NCBI RefSeq assembly: GCF_021283305.1
Contig: NZ_JAJSOK010000020.1
Location: 52,497 to 116,496 of the forward strand
Source: Pseudonocardia kujensis
Lineage (GTDB): Bacteria > Actinomycetota > Actinomycetes > Mycobacteriales > Pseudonocardiaceae
Length of the DNA stretch: 64,000 nt
Direction: 5' to 3'
Position numbers and translations under genes: made by a program. The notes under the pieces are model-generated. The model worked only from the letters and a program-made list of their open reading frames with translations, made no database searches and was not told where the DNA came from. Positions 42,692-51,256 of this stretch are shown in pieces. Within the stretch, counting starts at the first letter, position 1, and each line of letters opens with the position of its first letter.

Positions 42692-43310
42692 CATGATCGT
42701 TCCGAGTGGGACGTGAGGGCTGCGGCGACGACCGTACTGTCATTGTCGCGGCGATCTCTGGGTGATGGGTCGGGCTGCGGTGCGCGAGGCACTGGTCGTG
42801 ATCGTTCCGAGTGGGGCCTGAGGGCTGTCGGGGCGCCCCTCGTGTCACTGTCGGCGCGATCGTGATGGGACCCAGTGGGATTGCGGCATCCCGCGAGTCG
42901 CACTGTGGGATTCCGCGAGTCGGGGCGGGTCCCGCGATGGCGCTGTCGTGATCGTTCCGGGTGGGACGTGAGGGCTGCTGCGACGACTGTCCTGTCACTC
43001 TCGTCGCGATCGCTGGCTGATGGGTCGGGTTGCGCTGCTCACGACGCTGTCGTGATCGTTCCGAGTGGGGCGTGAGGGCTGCCGGGACTGCCGTCCTGCC
43101 GCTGCCGGGACTGCCGTCCTGTCACGGTCGGCGCGATCTCGAGGTGATGAGTCGGGCTGCGGCCTCCACGAGTAGCGCTGCGGGGTTCGGCGGGTTGGGT
43201 GTGGCGGGCGGCGTCGTTGACGTGATCATTCCGAGTGGGACGTGCGGGCTGTTGGTCCGACGGTCCTGTGACTGTCGCGGCGATCTTGGTGCGGCGACCT
43301 GAGGTCCCGC
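42692..43310. repeat. long degenerate repeat, five units
   Basis: Each unit starts with CRTGATCRTTCCGAGTGGG (R = A or G) then GACGTGAGGGCTG-like sequence, followed by CTGTCACTGTCG-CGCGATC and GTGATGGGTCGGGCTGCG-like blocks. Starts are near 42692, 42797, 42947, 43051 and 43221, so spacing is 105, 150, 104 and 170 bp. No conserved reading frame. It makes up most of the 1.25-kb gap between trpD and the GH16 gene. From 43311 to 43500 nothing further was recognised. Confidence 0.8.
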
Positions 43311-43514
43311 GCTTCGGCAGCGGCTCTTGTTGCCACGAGCCCCTTCTCACTGCCGGTGACGATCGCGGCAACTCTGCGTCAGGCGTGCTGCTCAGTCGGG
43401 TGGTTCGACCCGTGACCTGCGCTTGAAGGGCTCGCTGCACCGGGTGACGCCCGAACGGTGACGGTGTCACGCCTTCGAGGGGCTTCGGCTGTCCGGCCGT
43501 GACGCAAAGCGGAC

Positions 43515-43577
43515 ATGAACACCATGATTCACGCCAGCACCACCTACCTCAACGACATCACGCAGAACGGCGGGTAG
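43515..43577 (+). CDS. candidate 20-residue leader or micro-ORF upstream of GH16 gene
   Basis: ATG 43515 to TAG 43575-43577 encodes MNTMIHASTTYLNDITQNGG. All but one codon end in G or C, as in real genes here. It is 85 bp upstream of the GH16 start. No RBS beyond AAAGCGG. It could be a leader peptide, a small secreted or toxin-like peptide, or chance; no homologue was recognised. Confidence 0.35.
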   Translation: MNTMIHASTTYLNDITQNGG

Positions 43578-43661
43578 TGGCCGGCGCCTTGCGCAGCGTC
43601 ACGATCCCGTCGGGCTGGGTTGCCCGCCCGGGCGACGGCGGTGCACGCGAAAGGCGACCCG

Positions 43662-45503
43662 ATGAAGCTCCGAACCCGCAGACACCTCGCTCTGATCGCG
43701 ACGATCGGTGCCCTGGGCCTGGTCGGGCCCGGCGTCGCGCTCGCCCACGACACGGCCGGGGAGGCCACGGCAGGCACCGCAGTCACCGCAGCCACCGCGG
43801 GGGCCTCTTCCGCCCCGGCTGGATCAGGGCTGCTCTCCTCCGAGTCGGCAGGTGCGCCGTCATCGGGAGTGGCAGCTGCGGACGCCGCGGCCGCAGGCGG
43901 GCCGGCCCCGGCTCAGGCCGCGACGCCGGGATCCGCAGCACCGGCCGTCGCCCCCGCGGGCGCTGCCGCCGCTCCAGCCGATGCGCTCGCTGCTCCGGTC
44001 GCTGCGCCCGCGGCAGGCTCGTCCGCGGCCTCGCCCGCCTCGCCGGTGGGCGGCACGGTGACCGACCCGGCTGCCGGCTCGGACCCCGCGTCCGGCATCG
44101 CGCCCGCCGCGGGAACAGCATCTGCTCCCGGCTCGACGCCCGCCGCCGGCACCGCACCCGCCGCCGGAACGCCTCCCGCCGCCGGAACGTCCCCCGTCGC
44201 CGGGTCGACATCCGTCGCCGGTTCGGTTCCCGTGGCCGGCACCGCGCCCGCTTCCGGCACGTCTCCCGTCGCCGGCGCGGCGGCTCCGGTGGCCGGACCC
44301 GCGGTCGCGTCTCCTGCCTCGCCCGTGGGCGGTGCCGGGACGGACCCGTCGGCCGATCCGTCCGCCCCCGCGGTGGACCCCGGAACGGCTGCCCCGCCGG
44401 GCGGCACGGTCGCCGGGCCCGGTGGGGTGGGGGTGCCGGAGCCGCCCCTCGTGGAGCCGCCCGTGGTCGTGCCGCCGGCCGAGCCCACCACCGCCGCCGA
44501 GAAGTACGGCTGGGGTACGCCGCTGCCGGAGTCCGACGAGTTCAACTACACCGGCGGGCCCGACCAGACGAAGTGGAGCACGATCAACGGCTGTTGGGCC
44601 GGCCACAACGGCAACGGCAAGCGCTGCGGCGCCAACAGCACCGTCGACGGCGAGAAGCTGATCCAGAAGGGCAGCAGGAACGGCGACACCGGCTGGCTGG
44701 CCTCGAAGCTCGACCAGCGGTACGGCCGCTGGGAGGCCCGGGTCCGCTCCTTCAACACGGGGGAGTCGGGCAAGGAGTACCACCCGCTGCTGATCGTCTG
44801 GCCGGAGTCGGACAGCTGGCCGCAGGACGGCGAGTACGACTTCCTGGAGAACGGGGCCCCCGGCGAGGAGTGCGCCAACGCCTTCATCCACTACCCGCAC
44901 CCGCGGATGCCGGTGCAGCAGGAGTTCCTGGAGGAGAAGGACTGCGGGGCCCCGCTGTCCGAGTGGCACACCATCGCCTTCGAGTGGACCCCCGACCACG
45001 TGCGGGGCTACATCGACGGTAAGGAGTGGTACACGCTCGAGAACGGCGCGGGTCCCGGCGGCCGCAAGAACATCCAGGACATGCCCTCCGGGCACCTGAC
45101 CATCCAGTTCGACAACTTCCACGGCGGCGGGATGCGCGAGGCCAGCTACGAGGTCGACTGGGTGCGCATCTACTCGCTCGACGGCGCCGGACAGCCCGCG
45201 GCCGCCGCCCCGGGCTCGGGCGCGACGGCCGGCGACCCCGCCACGGCGGGCCAGGAGCCGTCCGGCTCGAGCGGCTCGGACGGCTCGGACGGGTCGGCCG
45301 CGTCGGCCGGCTCGAAGGGCTCGGGCGACTCCGGCCCGGCGACCTCGAGCGGATCGGGATCCGACGACTCCCGGTCCTCCGGCAACGGGTCCGGCGGGGA
45401 TTCGTCGGACGGCGAGCGGTCCGGTGAGGGAACGATGACCGAGGCGGCGCCGGCGGCCTCGGCCACCCGGGCCTCGTCCTTCGACGCACTCCACTCGGGC
45501 TGA
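43662..45503 (+). CDS. secreted GH16-family glycoside hydrolase with low-complexity linkers
   Basis: 613 aa. A Sec signal peptide (MKLRTRRHLALIATIGALGL..., cleavage near ALA-HD) precedes a 230-residue Pro/Ala/Gly/Ser linker of P-A-A-G-T-type repeats. The catalytic domain spans about 285-510. The GH16 motif is E391-Y-D393-F-L-E396, nucleophile and acid/base both present. HPLLIVWPESDSWPQDG and FEWTPDHVRGYIDGKEWYTL are family landmarks for beta-glucanases. A Gly/Ser-rich tail of about 100 residues follows. Target polysaccharide unknown (beta-1,3- or 1,3-1,4-glucan likely). The long repeats suggest attachment or spacing at the cell surface. ATG 43662. Confidence 0.87.
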   Translation: MKLRTRRHLALIATIGALGLVGPGVALAHDTAGEATAGTAVTAATAGASSAPAGSGLLSSESAGAPSSGVAAADAAAAGGPAPAQAATPGSAAPAVAPAGAAAAPADALAAPVAAPAAGSSAASPASPVGGTVTDPAAGSDPASGIAPAAGTASAPGSTPAAGTAPAAGTPPAAGTSPVAGSTSVAGSVPVAGTAPASGTSPVAGAAAPVAGPAVASPASPVGGAGTDPSADPSAPAVDPGTAAPPGGTVAGPGGVGVPEPPLVEPPVVVPPAEPTTAAEKYGWGTPLPESDEFNYTGGPDQTKWSTINGCWAGHNGNGKRCGANSTVDGEKLIQKGSRNGDTGWLASKLDQRYGRWEARVRSFNTGESGKEYHPLLIVWPESDSWPQDGEYDFLENGAPGEECANAFIHYPHPRMPVQQEFLEEKDCGAPLSEWHTIAFEWTPDHVRGYIDGKEWYTLENGAGPGGRKNIQDMPSGHLTIQFDNFHGGGMREASYEVDWVRIYSLDGAGQPAAAAPGSGATAGDPATAGQEPSGSSGSDGSDGSAASAGSKGSGDSGPATSSGSGSDDSRSSGNGSGGDSSDGERSGEGTMTEAAPAASATRASSFDALHSG

Positions 45504-45537
45504 CCGCTCGACCCGGGCTGACCGCCCCGCACGCGCT

Positions 45538-45582
45538 CGCACACCGGTCGCGGCCTCGCGCAGGTCCTCGACCGGGTGTGCG
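45538..45582 (+). terminator. hairpin after GH16 gene
   Basis: CGCACACCGGTCG pairs with CGACCGGGTGTGCG (one bulge) around an 18-nt loop, 35 bp after the stop codon at 45503. The rest of the 296-bp gap to 45800 shows no gene. Confidence 0.55.
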
Positions 45583-45799
45583 CGGTGTGTGGTACCTGTG
45601 CGACCCATCAGGCGTGTGCGCCGCCGCGGCCCGTCGGCATCCGCTCGGCCCGTGCCGCCCGCTGCTCGTCGCGCGGCCCGGGACGTCGCCGATCTCCGCC
45701 CGGTTGCCGACCGTGTCCGGTGTGGAGCGCGGCAGCACGGCCCCGGCTGGACTAGCCTCCGCAGCGAACCGCCCCGAGGCCTCGTGAGAAGGAGAGCCC

Positions 45800-46078
45800 G
45801 TGATCACCGCGATCGTCCTGGTCCACACCCTCGCCGACCGGATCCCCGAGACCGCACAGGCGATCGCGGACATCGAGGGCGTCGCCGAGGTCTACTCGTG
45901 CGCCGGCGACGTCGACCTGATCGCGATCGTGAAGGTGCGCGAGCACGAGCAGCTCGCCGACCTCATCGCGGGGAAGATCTCGAAGGTGGACGGCGTGCAG
46001 CACACCGACACCCACATCGCCTTCCGTTCCTACTCCCGCGCCGACACCGAGGCCGCCTTCTCGGTGGGCTCCGCCTGA
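45800..46078 (+). CDS. stand-alone Lrp/AsnC ligand-binding (RAM) domain protein
   Basis: 92 aa from GTG 45800 after GAGAAGGAGAGCCC. It is only the RAM domain: ITAIVLVHTLADRIPETAQA, then GVAEVYSCAGDVDLIAIVKV and GKISKVDGVQHTDTHIAFRS. There is no DNA-binding helix-turn-helix. Such proteins form ring oligomers that bind amino acids and may modulate full-length Lrp regulators. It is convergent with the nuclease gene at 46083 (4-bp gap). Confidence 0.87.
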   Translation: MITAIVLVHTLADRIPETAQAIADIEGVAEVYSCAGDVDLIAIVKVREHEQLADLIAGKISKVDGVQHTDTHIAFRSYSRADTEAAFSVGSA

Positions 46079-46082
46079 CCGC

Positions 46083-47843
46083 TCACCCCCTCCCCGCCAG
46101 CACCTCGACGGCGGTGCGCCCGGCCTCCGTGCCCTCGCGCGCCTTGAGCGCCCATCCGCTCCATCGCGCGGCACCCCGCGCGGGCTCGGACCAGGGCTCG
46201 CAGTACACGAGCCGGGTGCCGCCGGTGGTGAGCCAGCGGTAGATCAGCCGCACCTCCTCGGGCGGGGCTCCGTGCAGCGGCCCCTCGCCCGGCAGGATGG
46301 TCTGGGCGCCGGCCCGCAGCGCCTCGACGACGGGCATCGGGCGCACGCCCCGGCGCGCCACGTCGGCCGCGGCCAGTTGCCCGTACCGCACCACCGCGAG
46401 CTCCCAGCCGCCCCGCCCGTCCGGCCGGGCACCGACGAGCTCGGGCTGGGCGGCCAGCGCGGCCAGCGTCTGGCGCCGCTCGAGCGCCGAGATCAGCGCC
46501 GCCAGCCGGTCCCGGTCGCCCGCCGCCTCCTCGAACCGCTCCTTGCCCGCCAGTTCGTCGACGCCGCGGGCCAGCAGGTGCAGCGGGTCGTCGCTCGCCC
46601 CGTGGACCAGCGACCGCAGCGACTCGACGGCGGGCGCGTACTCCTCCGGCGACTGCAGACCGGCGCACGGCGCTCCGCATTTCCCCAGCTCGTGCAGCAT
46701 GCAGGGGGACGCCGACGGCGCCCGGGCCGGGATCCGCTGCGTGCAGCGCCGCAGGGGCACGGCGTCGAGCAGCGTGTCCAACGCCGTGGCGGCGGAGCGG
46801 TGCGAGGCGAACGGACCCAGTGCACCCTCGCGCGCGCTGGTGATCACCGACAGCCGGGGGAAGGTCTCGGCGGTCGGCACCACCCACCAGGTGCGGGCGG
46901 GGTTGCGCGAGCGGCGGTTGTACTTCGGCTTGTGCGCCGCGAGCAGCCGCAGCTCGCGGACGCCCGCCTCGAGCGCGTGCGCGCAGACGACCGAGTCGAC
47001 CCGTTCGGCCAACGCCACCATGTCCCGGATCCGCCGGCGCCGCTCGCCCGCGGTGAAGTAGCTGCGCACCCGGCGCCGGAGATCGCCGCTGGTCCCGACG
47101 TAGAGCACCTCCTCGCGCGGCCCGCGGAACAGGTACACGCCCGGCGCAGAGGGCACCTGCTCGGCGAGGTGGCGCTTCTGCCGCTGGCGCTGGGTCGGCC
47201 GGTGCGCCGACGCCTCCCGGGTCAGCGCGAGCAGCTCCTCCAGGCTCTGCACCCCCAGGTTGCCCACCCGCTCGAGCAGGTGGTGCAGCACCTCGACGGT
47301 GGCCCGCGCGTCGGACAACGCCCGGTGGTTCGGCTGCGTGTGGGTACCGAAGTGCCGGGCGAGGGCGCCGAGCCGCACGCTCGGGCACTCGTCCCGGGGC
47401 AGGACCGCCCGGGCGAGCCGTGCCGTGCAGAGGACCGGCGGCCGCGGCCACACCTGCCCGTGCCGCTCGCAGGCGGAGCGCAGGAAGCCGGCGTCGAACG
47501 GGGCGTTGTGCGCCACCAGCACGGCGCCGGTGAGGAACTCCAGCACCGACGGCAGCACGGCGGGCAGCCGCGGCGCGGTGCGGACCATCGCGGTGGTGAT
47601 GCCGGTGAGCGCCACGATGTTGGGCGGGATGCCGGAGCCGGGGTCGACGAGCGTGGCCAGCTCGCCCAGCTCCTCGCCGCCCCGTACCTTGACGGCACCG
47701 ACCTCGGTGATCCCGTCCCGCTCGTGGCTCCCGCCGGTGGTCTCGAGGTCGAGCACGACGAACGTCACCTCGCGCAGCGGGGTGCCGAGCTCGTCGAACG
47801 ACAGCTGGGGAGCGGTCACGGTGCGAACGGTAGTTCGAGCCAC
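46083..47843 (-). CDS. DEDDh exonuclease fused to GIY-YIG (UvrC-like) nuclease
   Basis: 586 aa from GTG 47843 after GAGGAATTGTCG. The N-terminal DnaQ-like exonuclease has D32-L-E34 in VVLDLETTGGSH, VLVAHNAPFDAGFLRSACE, and the Exo III NHRALSDARATVEVLHHLL. The GIY-YIG module starts near residue 233 with GVYLFRGPREEVLYVGTSGD. A UvrC-like Cys cluster region CMLHELGKCGAPCAGLQSPE follows, and then a UVR-like helix. The same fusion is Rv2191 and is related to the Cho endonucleases, suggesting nucleotide excision repair with end trimming. It is divergent from the NYN gene. Confidence 0.92.
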   Translation of the reverse strand: MARTTVRTVTAPQLSFDELGTPLREVTFVVLDLETTGGSHERDGITEVGAVKVRGGEELGELATLVDPGSGIPPNIVALTGITTAMVRTAPRLPAVLPSVLEFLTGAVLVAHNAPFDAGFLRSACERHGQVWPRPPVLCTARLARAVLPRDECPSVRLGALARHFGTHTQPNHRALSDARATVEVLHHLLERVGNLGVQSLEELLALTREASAHRPTQRQRQKRHLAEQVPSAPGVYLFRGPREEVLYVGTSGDLRRRVRSYFTAGERRRRIRDMVALAERVDSVVCAHALEAGVRELRLLAAHKPKYNRRSRNPARTWWVVPTAETFPRLSVITSAREGALGPFASHRSAATALDTLLDAVPLRRCTQRIPARAPSASPCMLHELGKCGAPCAGLQSPEEYAPAVESLRSLVHGASDDPLHLLARGVDELAGKERFEEAAGDRDRLAALISALERRQTLAALAAQPELVGARPDGRGGWELAVVRYGQLAAADVARRGVRPMPVVEALRAGAQTILPGEGPLHGAPPEEVRLIYRWLTTGGTRLVYCEPWSEPARGAARWSGWALKAREGTEAGRTAVEVLAGRG

Positions 47844-47941
47844 CGACAATTCCTCGCACACCCGTTCGAGCGTGTCGCCGGGCCCGGTGCGTCGCGGCCG
47901 AATCCGTGGCCGCCCGTCCGGATCGGGGATAACCTTGACCG

Positions 47942-49282
47942 ATGTACCCGGAGGACGCCTCGCCCGAGCACCCGCAGGGTGCCGCGGCGTCCGCCGGACG
48001 GGTCGCGGACCTGGACTGGAACCTGCTCCCGGACCCCGTGCGGCACCGGCTCGCCGAGGTTGCCGGCACCGCGCTCGCCGGGCTCCCGCCGACCGAGGTG
48101 CCCGCCGCACTCCGCCAGTTCGCCCGCTTCACCCCGGCCAAGCGCGCCCGCCTGGGCGGCACCACGCTCGTGCGCGAGCTGCGGGACAACGCGACCTTCC
48201 GCACCGCCGTCGTCGCCTGGTGGGAGGAGCACCGGCCCGGCGAGCTCGCCGCGGGCCCGGACGAGCCGCTGACCGCCGCGGCCGCCGCCGTGCTGACCGG
48301 TGCCCCCGACGCCCGCGGTGCGGTCGCCGCCGTCGCCCGGCGGGGCGACGCGGCCGAGGCCCGAGCCGAGCGCGACGAGGCCCTGTCGCGGGCGGACAAG
48401 CTGACCGTCGAGGTCGAGCGGCTGCGCGCCGAGCTGGCCGAGGCGCGCGACCAGGCCCGCGAGGCCGCCGCGCAGCGCGAGCAGGAGGTGGCGCAGCTGC
48501 GCCGCAAGGTGTCCGAGCAGGGCACCAGGCTGCGCTTCGCGCGCGACGCGCAGGCCGAGCTGGAGGCGGAGGTCGCCCGGCTGCGGGCGGGTGCCGACGC
48601 ACGGCTGGCCGAGGTGATCGCCGAGCGGGACCGCGAACGGGAGCGGGCGGAGGAGGAGCACCGCCGCGCCCGGCGCGCGCAGGCCGAGGTGGCGGCCGCC
48701 CGGCAGGCGGCCAAGGAGGCCCGGCAGGGCGACGAGGTGCGGCTCGGGTTGCTCCTCGAGACCCTCGGCGGCGCCGTGCAGGGCCTGCGCCGGGAGCTCT
48801 CCGTCGGCGGCGGCGGGCCGCGTCCCGCCGATCTCGTCGCGGGGCCGGACGGCACCCGCGGCGCCCCGGTCGTCAACCTCGCGATGCTCGACTCGCTGCT
48901 GGCCCTGCCCGCCGCGCACCTCATCGTCGACGGCTACAACGTGAGCAAGACCGGCTACCCGGAGCTGCCGCTCGCCGACCAGCGCACCCGGCTCGTGGGG
49001 CAGCTGGGCGCGCTCGCGGCGCGGACCGGGGTCGAGGTCACCGTGGTGTTCGACGGCGCGGCGGTGAGCGCCGCGCAGACCCGCGGGACCCGGGGCGTGC
49101 GGGTGTTGTTCAGCGATCCCGGCGTGATCGCCGACGACGTCATCCGGGACCTCGTCGCGGCCGAGCCGCAGGGCAGGCCGCTGCTCGTCGCCTCCTCGGA
49201 CCGCGCGGTCGCCGCGTCGGTGCGCCGCCGCGGGGCGCACGCGGTGCCCTCCTCGGTGCTGCTCGGCCGGCTCCGTTCCTGA
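47942..49282 (+). CDS. coiled-coil NYN-domain RNA-binding/nuclease protein
   Basis: 446 aa from ATG 47942, which is 6 nt after TAACCT (47930-47935), so probably leaderless. Residues about 20-110 are helical with LLPDPVRHRLAEVAGTALAG and FTPAKRARLGGTTLVREL. A long coiled coil spans about 135-265. The C-terminal YacP-like NYN PIN fold has LIVDGYNVSKTGYPELPLAD (D330), VEVTVVFDGAAVS and ADDVIRDLVAAEPQGRPLLV then SSDRAVAASVRRRGA. The acidic residues of the active site are kept. An RNA-processing role is inferred. Conserved next to the bc1 region in actinobacteria. Confidence 0.88.
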   Translation: MYPEDASPEHPQGAAASAGRVADLDWNLLPDPVRHRLAEVAGTALAGLPPTEVPAALRQFARFTPAKRARLGGTTLVRELRDNATFRTAVVAWWEEHRPGELAAGPDEPLTAAAAAVLTGAPDARGAVAAVARRGDAAEARAERDEALSRADKLTVEVERLRAELAEARDQAREAAAQREQEVAQLRRKVSEQGTRLRFARDAQAELEAEVARLRAGADARLAEVIAERDRERERAEEEHRRARRAQAEVAAARQAAKEARQGDEVRLGLLLETLGGAVQGLRRELSVGGGGPRPADLVAGPDGTRGAPVVNLAMLDSLLALPAAHLIVDGYNVSKTGYPELPLADQRTRLVGQLGALAARTGVEVTVVFDGAAVSAAQTRGTRGVRVLFSDPGVIADDVIRDLVAAEPQGRPLLVASSDRAVAASVRRRGAHAVPSSVLLGRLRS

Positions 49283-49391
49283 CGTCACCGTCCTCGACGT
49301 CTCCGCAGGTCAGGTGGTCGATCTCCGGAAACTGTCGGTGCCTCTCCGTACGGTGCGCCCGACGAGATCACCGGAGGCGAGGAGCGACACG

Positions 49392-49715
49392 ATGATCGTC
49401 GACTGCGACAGCTGCGAGGTCCGCGGGTCGTCCTGCGGGGACTGCGCGATCGGGGTCCTGCTGGGCATGCCGGAGGTACCGGGGGCGCTCACCGGCGGCG
49501 CGGCGGACCCCGCCGGGGGCGGGGAGGTGGTCGCCGTCGGCGGCGAGGATCTGCCGTCCGGCGCGCCACGGGTACAGCTCGACGCAGCCGAGCGGCAGGC
49601 GTTGGCGGTCCTGGCGGACCAGGGGCTGCTGCCGCGGTTGCGCTTGGTCCCCACCCGGACGCACACCGTCACCGACATCGGGGGTCCGGCCGCCGATCGC
49701 CGCAACGCTGTGTAG
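49392..49715 (+). CDS. small conserved CxxC protein, unknown
   Basis: 107 aa, ATG 49392 after GAGGCGAGGAGCGACACG. MIVDCDSCEVRGSSCGDCAI then GVLLG gives the pattern C-x2-C-x6-C-x2-C, a likely metal site of four Cys. The C-terminal half has LDAAERQALAVLADQGLLPR LRLVP-like sequence. Conserved in this position in relatives, function unknown. The 255 bp between it and the NlpC/P60 gene hold a promoter (49803-49831). Confidence 0.7.
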   Translation: MIVDCDSCEVRGSSCGDCAIGVLLGMPEVPGALTGGAADPAGGGEVVAVGGEDLPSGAPRVQLDAAERQALAVLADQGLLPRLRLVPTRTHTVTDIGGPAADRRNAV

Positions 49716-49802
49716 CGAAATGCGGCACCGATCGCGCCGGGCGGCCACGTTCGGCGACGAACGGGTCGCCGACCGCTCACAGCACGGCTCCCCGGCGAGG
49801 TC

Positions 49803-49831
49803 TGGACGGGTGAATCACACGCTCGTAATCT
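49803..49831 (+). promoter_or_regulatory. candidate SigA-type promoter of the NlpC/P60 gene
   Basis: TGGACG (-35, 49803-49808), 17-bp spacer, TAATCT (-10, 49826-49831). It would give a leader of about 130 nt before GTG 49971. Confidence 0.5.
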
Positions 49832-49970
49832 CGCCGCGACCTCGCGTCGAGCGGCCGTCGTCCCCAGGGCGGCCCGTGGGGTCACCGCCGCGGCGCCTCT
49901 CCGGCGCCCCGCCGCCCGGGACCCCGACCCGGGCGGGCGCGGCGGGGACCGAGGAGGGAGTCGCGTCCGC

Positions 49971-51185
49971 GTGCTGTCGCGCCGAGAGCGGAGGACCCGG
50001 AGGGCCGTGCCGCCCCGGACCCGCGCGAGGGTCGGTGCCCTGGCCGGGGTGACGATCGCGCTGGTGACCGCGGCGGTCGCCGCGCTCCCGGCCGGTACCG
50101 CGGCCGCCGACCCGGTCCTGCCCGGCATCCCCGGGCTACCCGCGCCGGCGGCACCCGCCGCACCCGCGGACCCGGCGGACCCGGCTGCGTCGCCTGCCCC
50201 CGCTGCTCCCGCAGCGCCCGTGGCCCCCACGGTGCAGCTCCCGGCGGCGCCGGAACCGCCCCGGACGCCGGAGGAGGCGCGGCAGCGGATCGTCGACGTC
50301 CGGCACGAGGCCGAGGCGCTCACCGAGCAGTGGCACGCCGCCACGGACAACCTCACCGCCAAACAGGCCGAGGCCGACCGGCTCCGTGAGGCGGTGGACC
50401 CCCTGCGGGCCGCCGCGGACCAGGCCCGCGCGGACGAGGAGGCCTACCGGCAGACGCTCGACGGCGTCACGCTCTCGTTCTACGAGAACAGCCGGCTGGA
50501 CCAGTTCAACGCCCTGGTGGCAAGCCCGTCGCCGCAGGCCTACCTGGACCAGATGTCGGCGCTCGAGACGCTCTCCGCCGACCGGCTCGTCGCGCTCGAC
50601 GACCTGAAGGACAAGGCCGACCGGGCCGCCCGGACCCAGGCCGCGGCCGACGACGCGACCCTGCGCGCCCAGACCGCCGCGGACGACGCGCGCCACGCCG
50701 CCGACGAGATCGGGACCCGGAAGGCCGACGCCGAGAAGCGGATCGGCGAGGCCGAGGACCTGCTGCGCCGGCTGGGCCCCGACGAGATCGCGGACCTCAA
50801 CGGGCCGGTGGAGGACGCGCCGGACATCCTCCTGGGCACGGGCGTCGGCGCCGATGCGCTGCGGGCCGCGGCGACCAAGCTAGGCCGGCCGTACGTGTGG
50901 GGGGCCAGCGGGCCGGGCTCGTTCGACTGCTCGGGGCTGACCTCGTGGGCGTTCAAGCAGGCCGGGATCACGCTGCCGCGCTCGAGCAGTGCGCAGGCCC
51001 GGGTCGGCACGCCGGTCGCGTGGAACGACCTGCAGCCAGGCGACCTGGTCTTCTACTACTCCCCGGTGAGCCACGTCGGCATCTACGCCGGCGGCGGCAA
51101 GATGATCAACGCGCCGCAGAGCGGCGACGTCGTGAAGTACCAGACCGTGTCCCGCGGCGCATTCACCGGCGCCCGCCGCCTCTGA
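49971..51185 (+). CDS. secreted NlpC/P60 peptidoglycan endopeptidase, RipD-like
   Basis: 404 aa, GTG start. Signal peptide (VGALAGVTIALVTAAVAALP, cleavage near AAA-DP) then a Pro/Ala linker. A coiled-coil helical region (about 95-265: TPEEARQRIVDVRHEAEALT to AEKRIGEAEDLLRRLG) is followed by the NlpC/P60 domain. Catalytic Cys320 lies in GSFDCSGLTSWAFKQAG and His368 in SPVSHVGIYAGGGKMINAP. It hydrolyses or binds cell-wall peptide stems. It matches Rv2190c in position. A GGGTGAATC segment at about 49808 was checked as a possible riboswitch and not supported. Confidence 0.92.
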   Translation: MLSRRERRTRRAVPPRTRARVGALAGVTIALVTAAVAALPAGTAAADPVLPGIPGLPAPAAPAAPADPADPAASPAPAAPAAPVAPTVQLPAAPEPPRTPEEARQRIVDVRHEAEALTEQWHAATDNLTAKQAEADRLREAVDPLRAAADQARADEEAYRQTLDGVTLSFYENSRLDQFNALVASPSPQAYLDQMSALETLSADRLVALDDLKDKADRAARTQAAADDATLRAQTAADDARHAADEIGTRKADAEKRIGEAEDLLRRLGPDEIADLNGPVEDAPDILLGTGVGADALRAAATKLGRPYVWGASGPGSFDCSGLTSWAFKQAGITLPRSSSAQARVGTPVAWNDLQPGDLVFYYSPVSHVGIYAGGGKMINAPQSGDVVKYQTVSRGAFTGARRL

Positions 51186-51256
51186 CCTCGTCCGCTCCCC
51201 GGTGCCGCCGCGGATGTCGTGCCGGGGTGGGGAGGGCGGCCCGATAGGTTCCCCGG

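Noticed and set aside
42417..43302. Short open frames encoding repeated GCG/WVP-like peptides in the repeat field
   Set aside because: The DNA repeat units are 20-22 bp and frame shifts between units; no ribosome sites; the repeats explain the pattern without coding.
49740..49970. Possible cyclic-di-AMP (ydaO-type) riboswitch before the NlpC/P60 gene
   Set aside because: A GGGTGAATC segment is present and such riboswitches precede cell-wall hydrolases in actinobacteria, but the other conserved blocks and helices were not found, and the segment falls inside the -35/-10 spacer.
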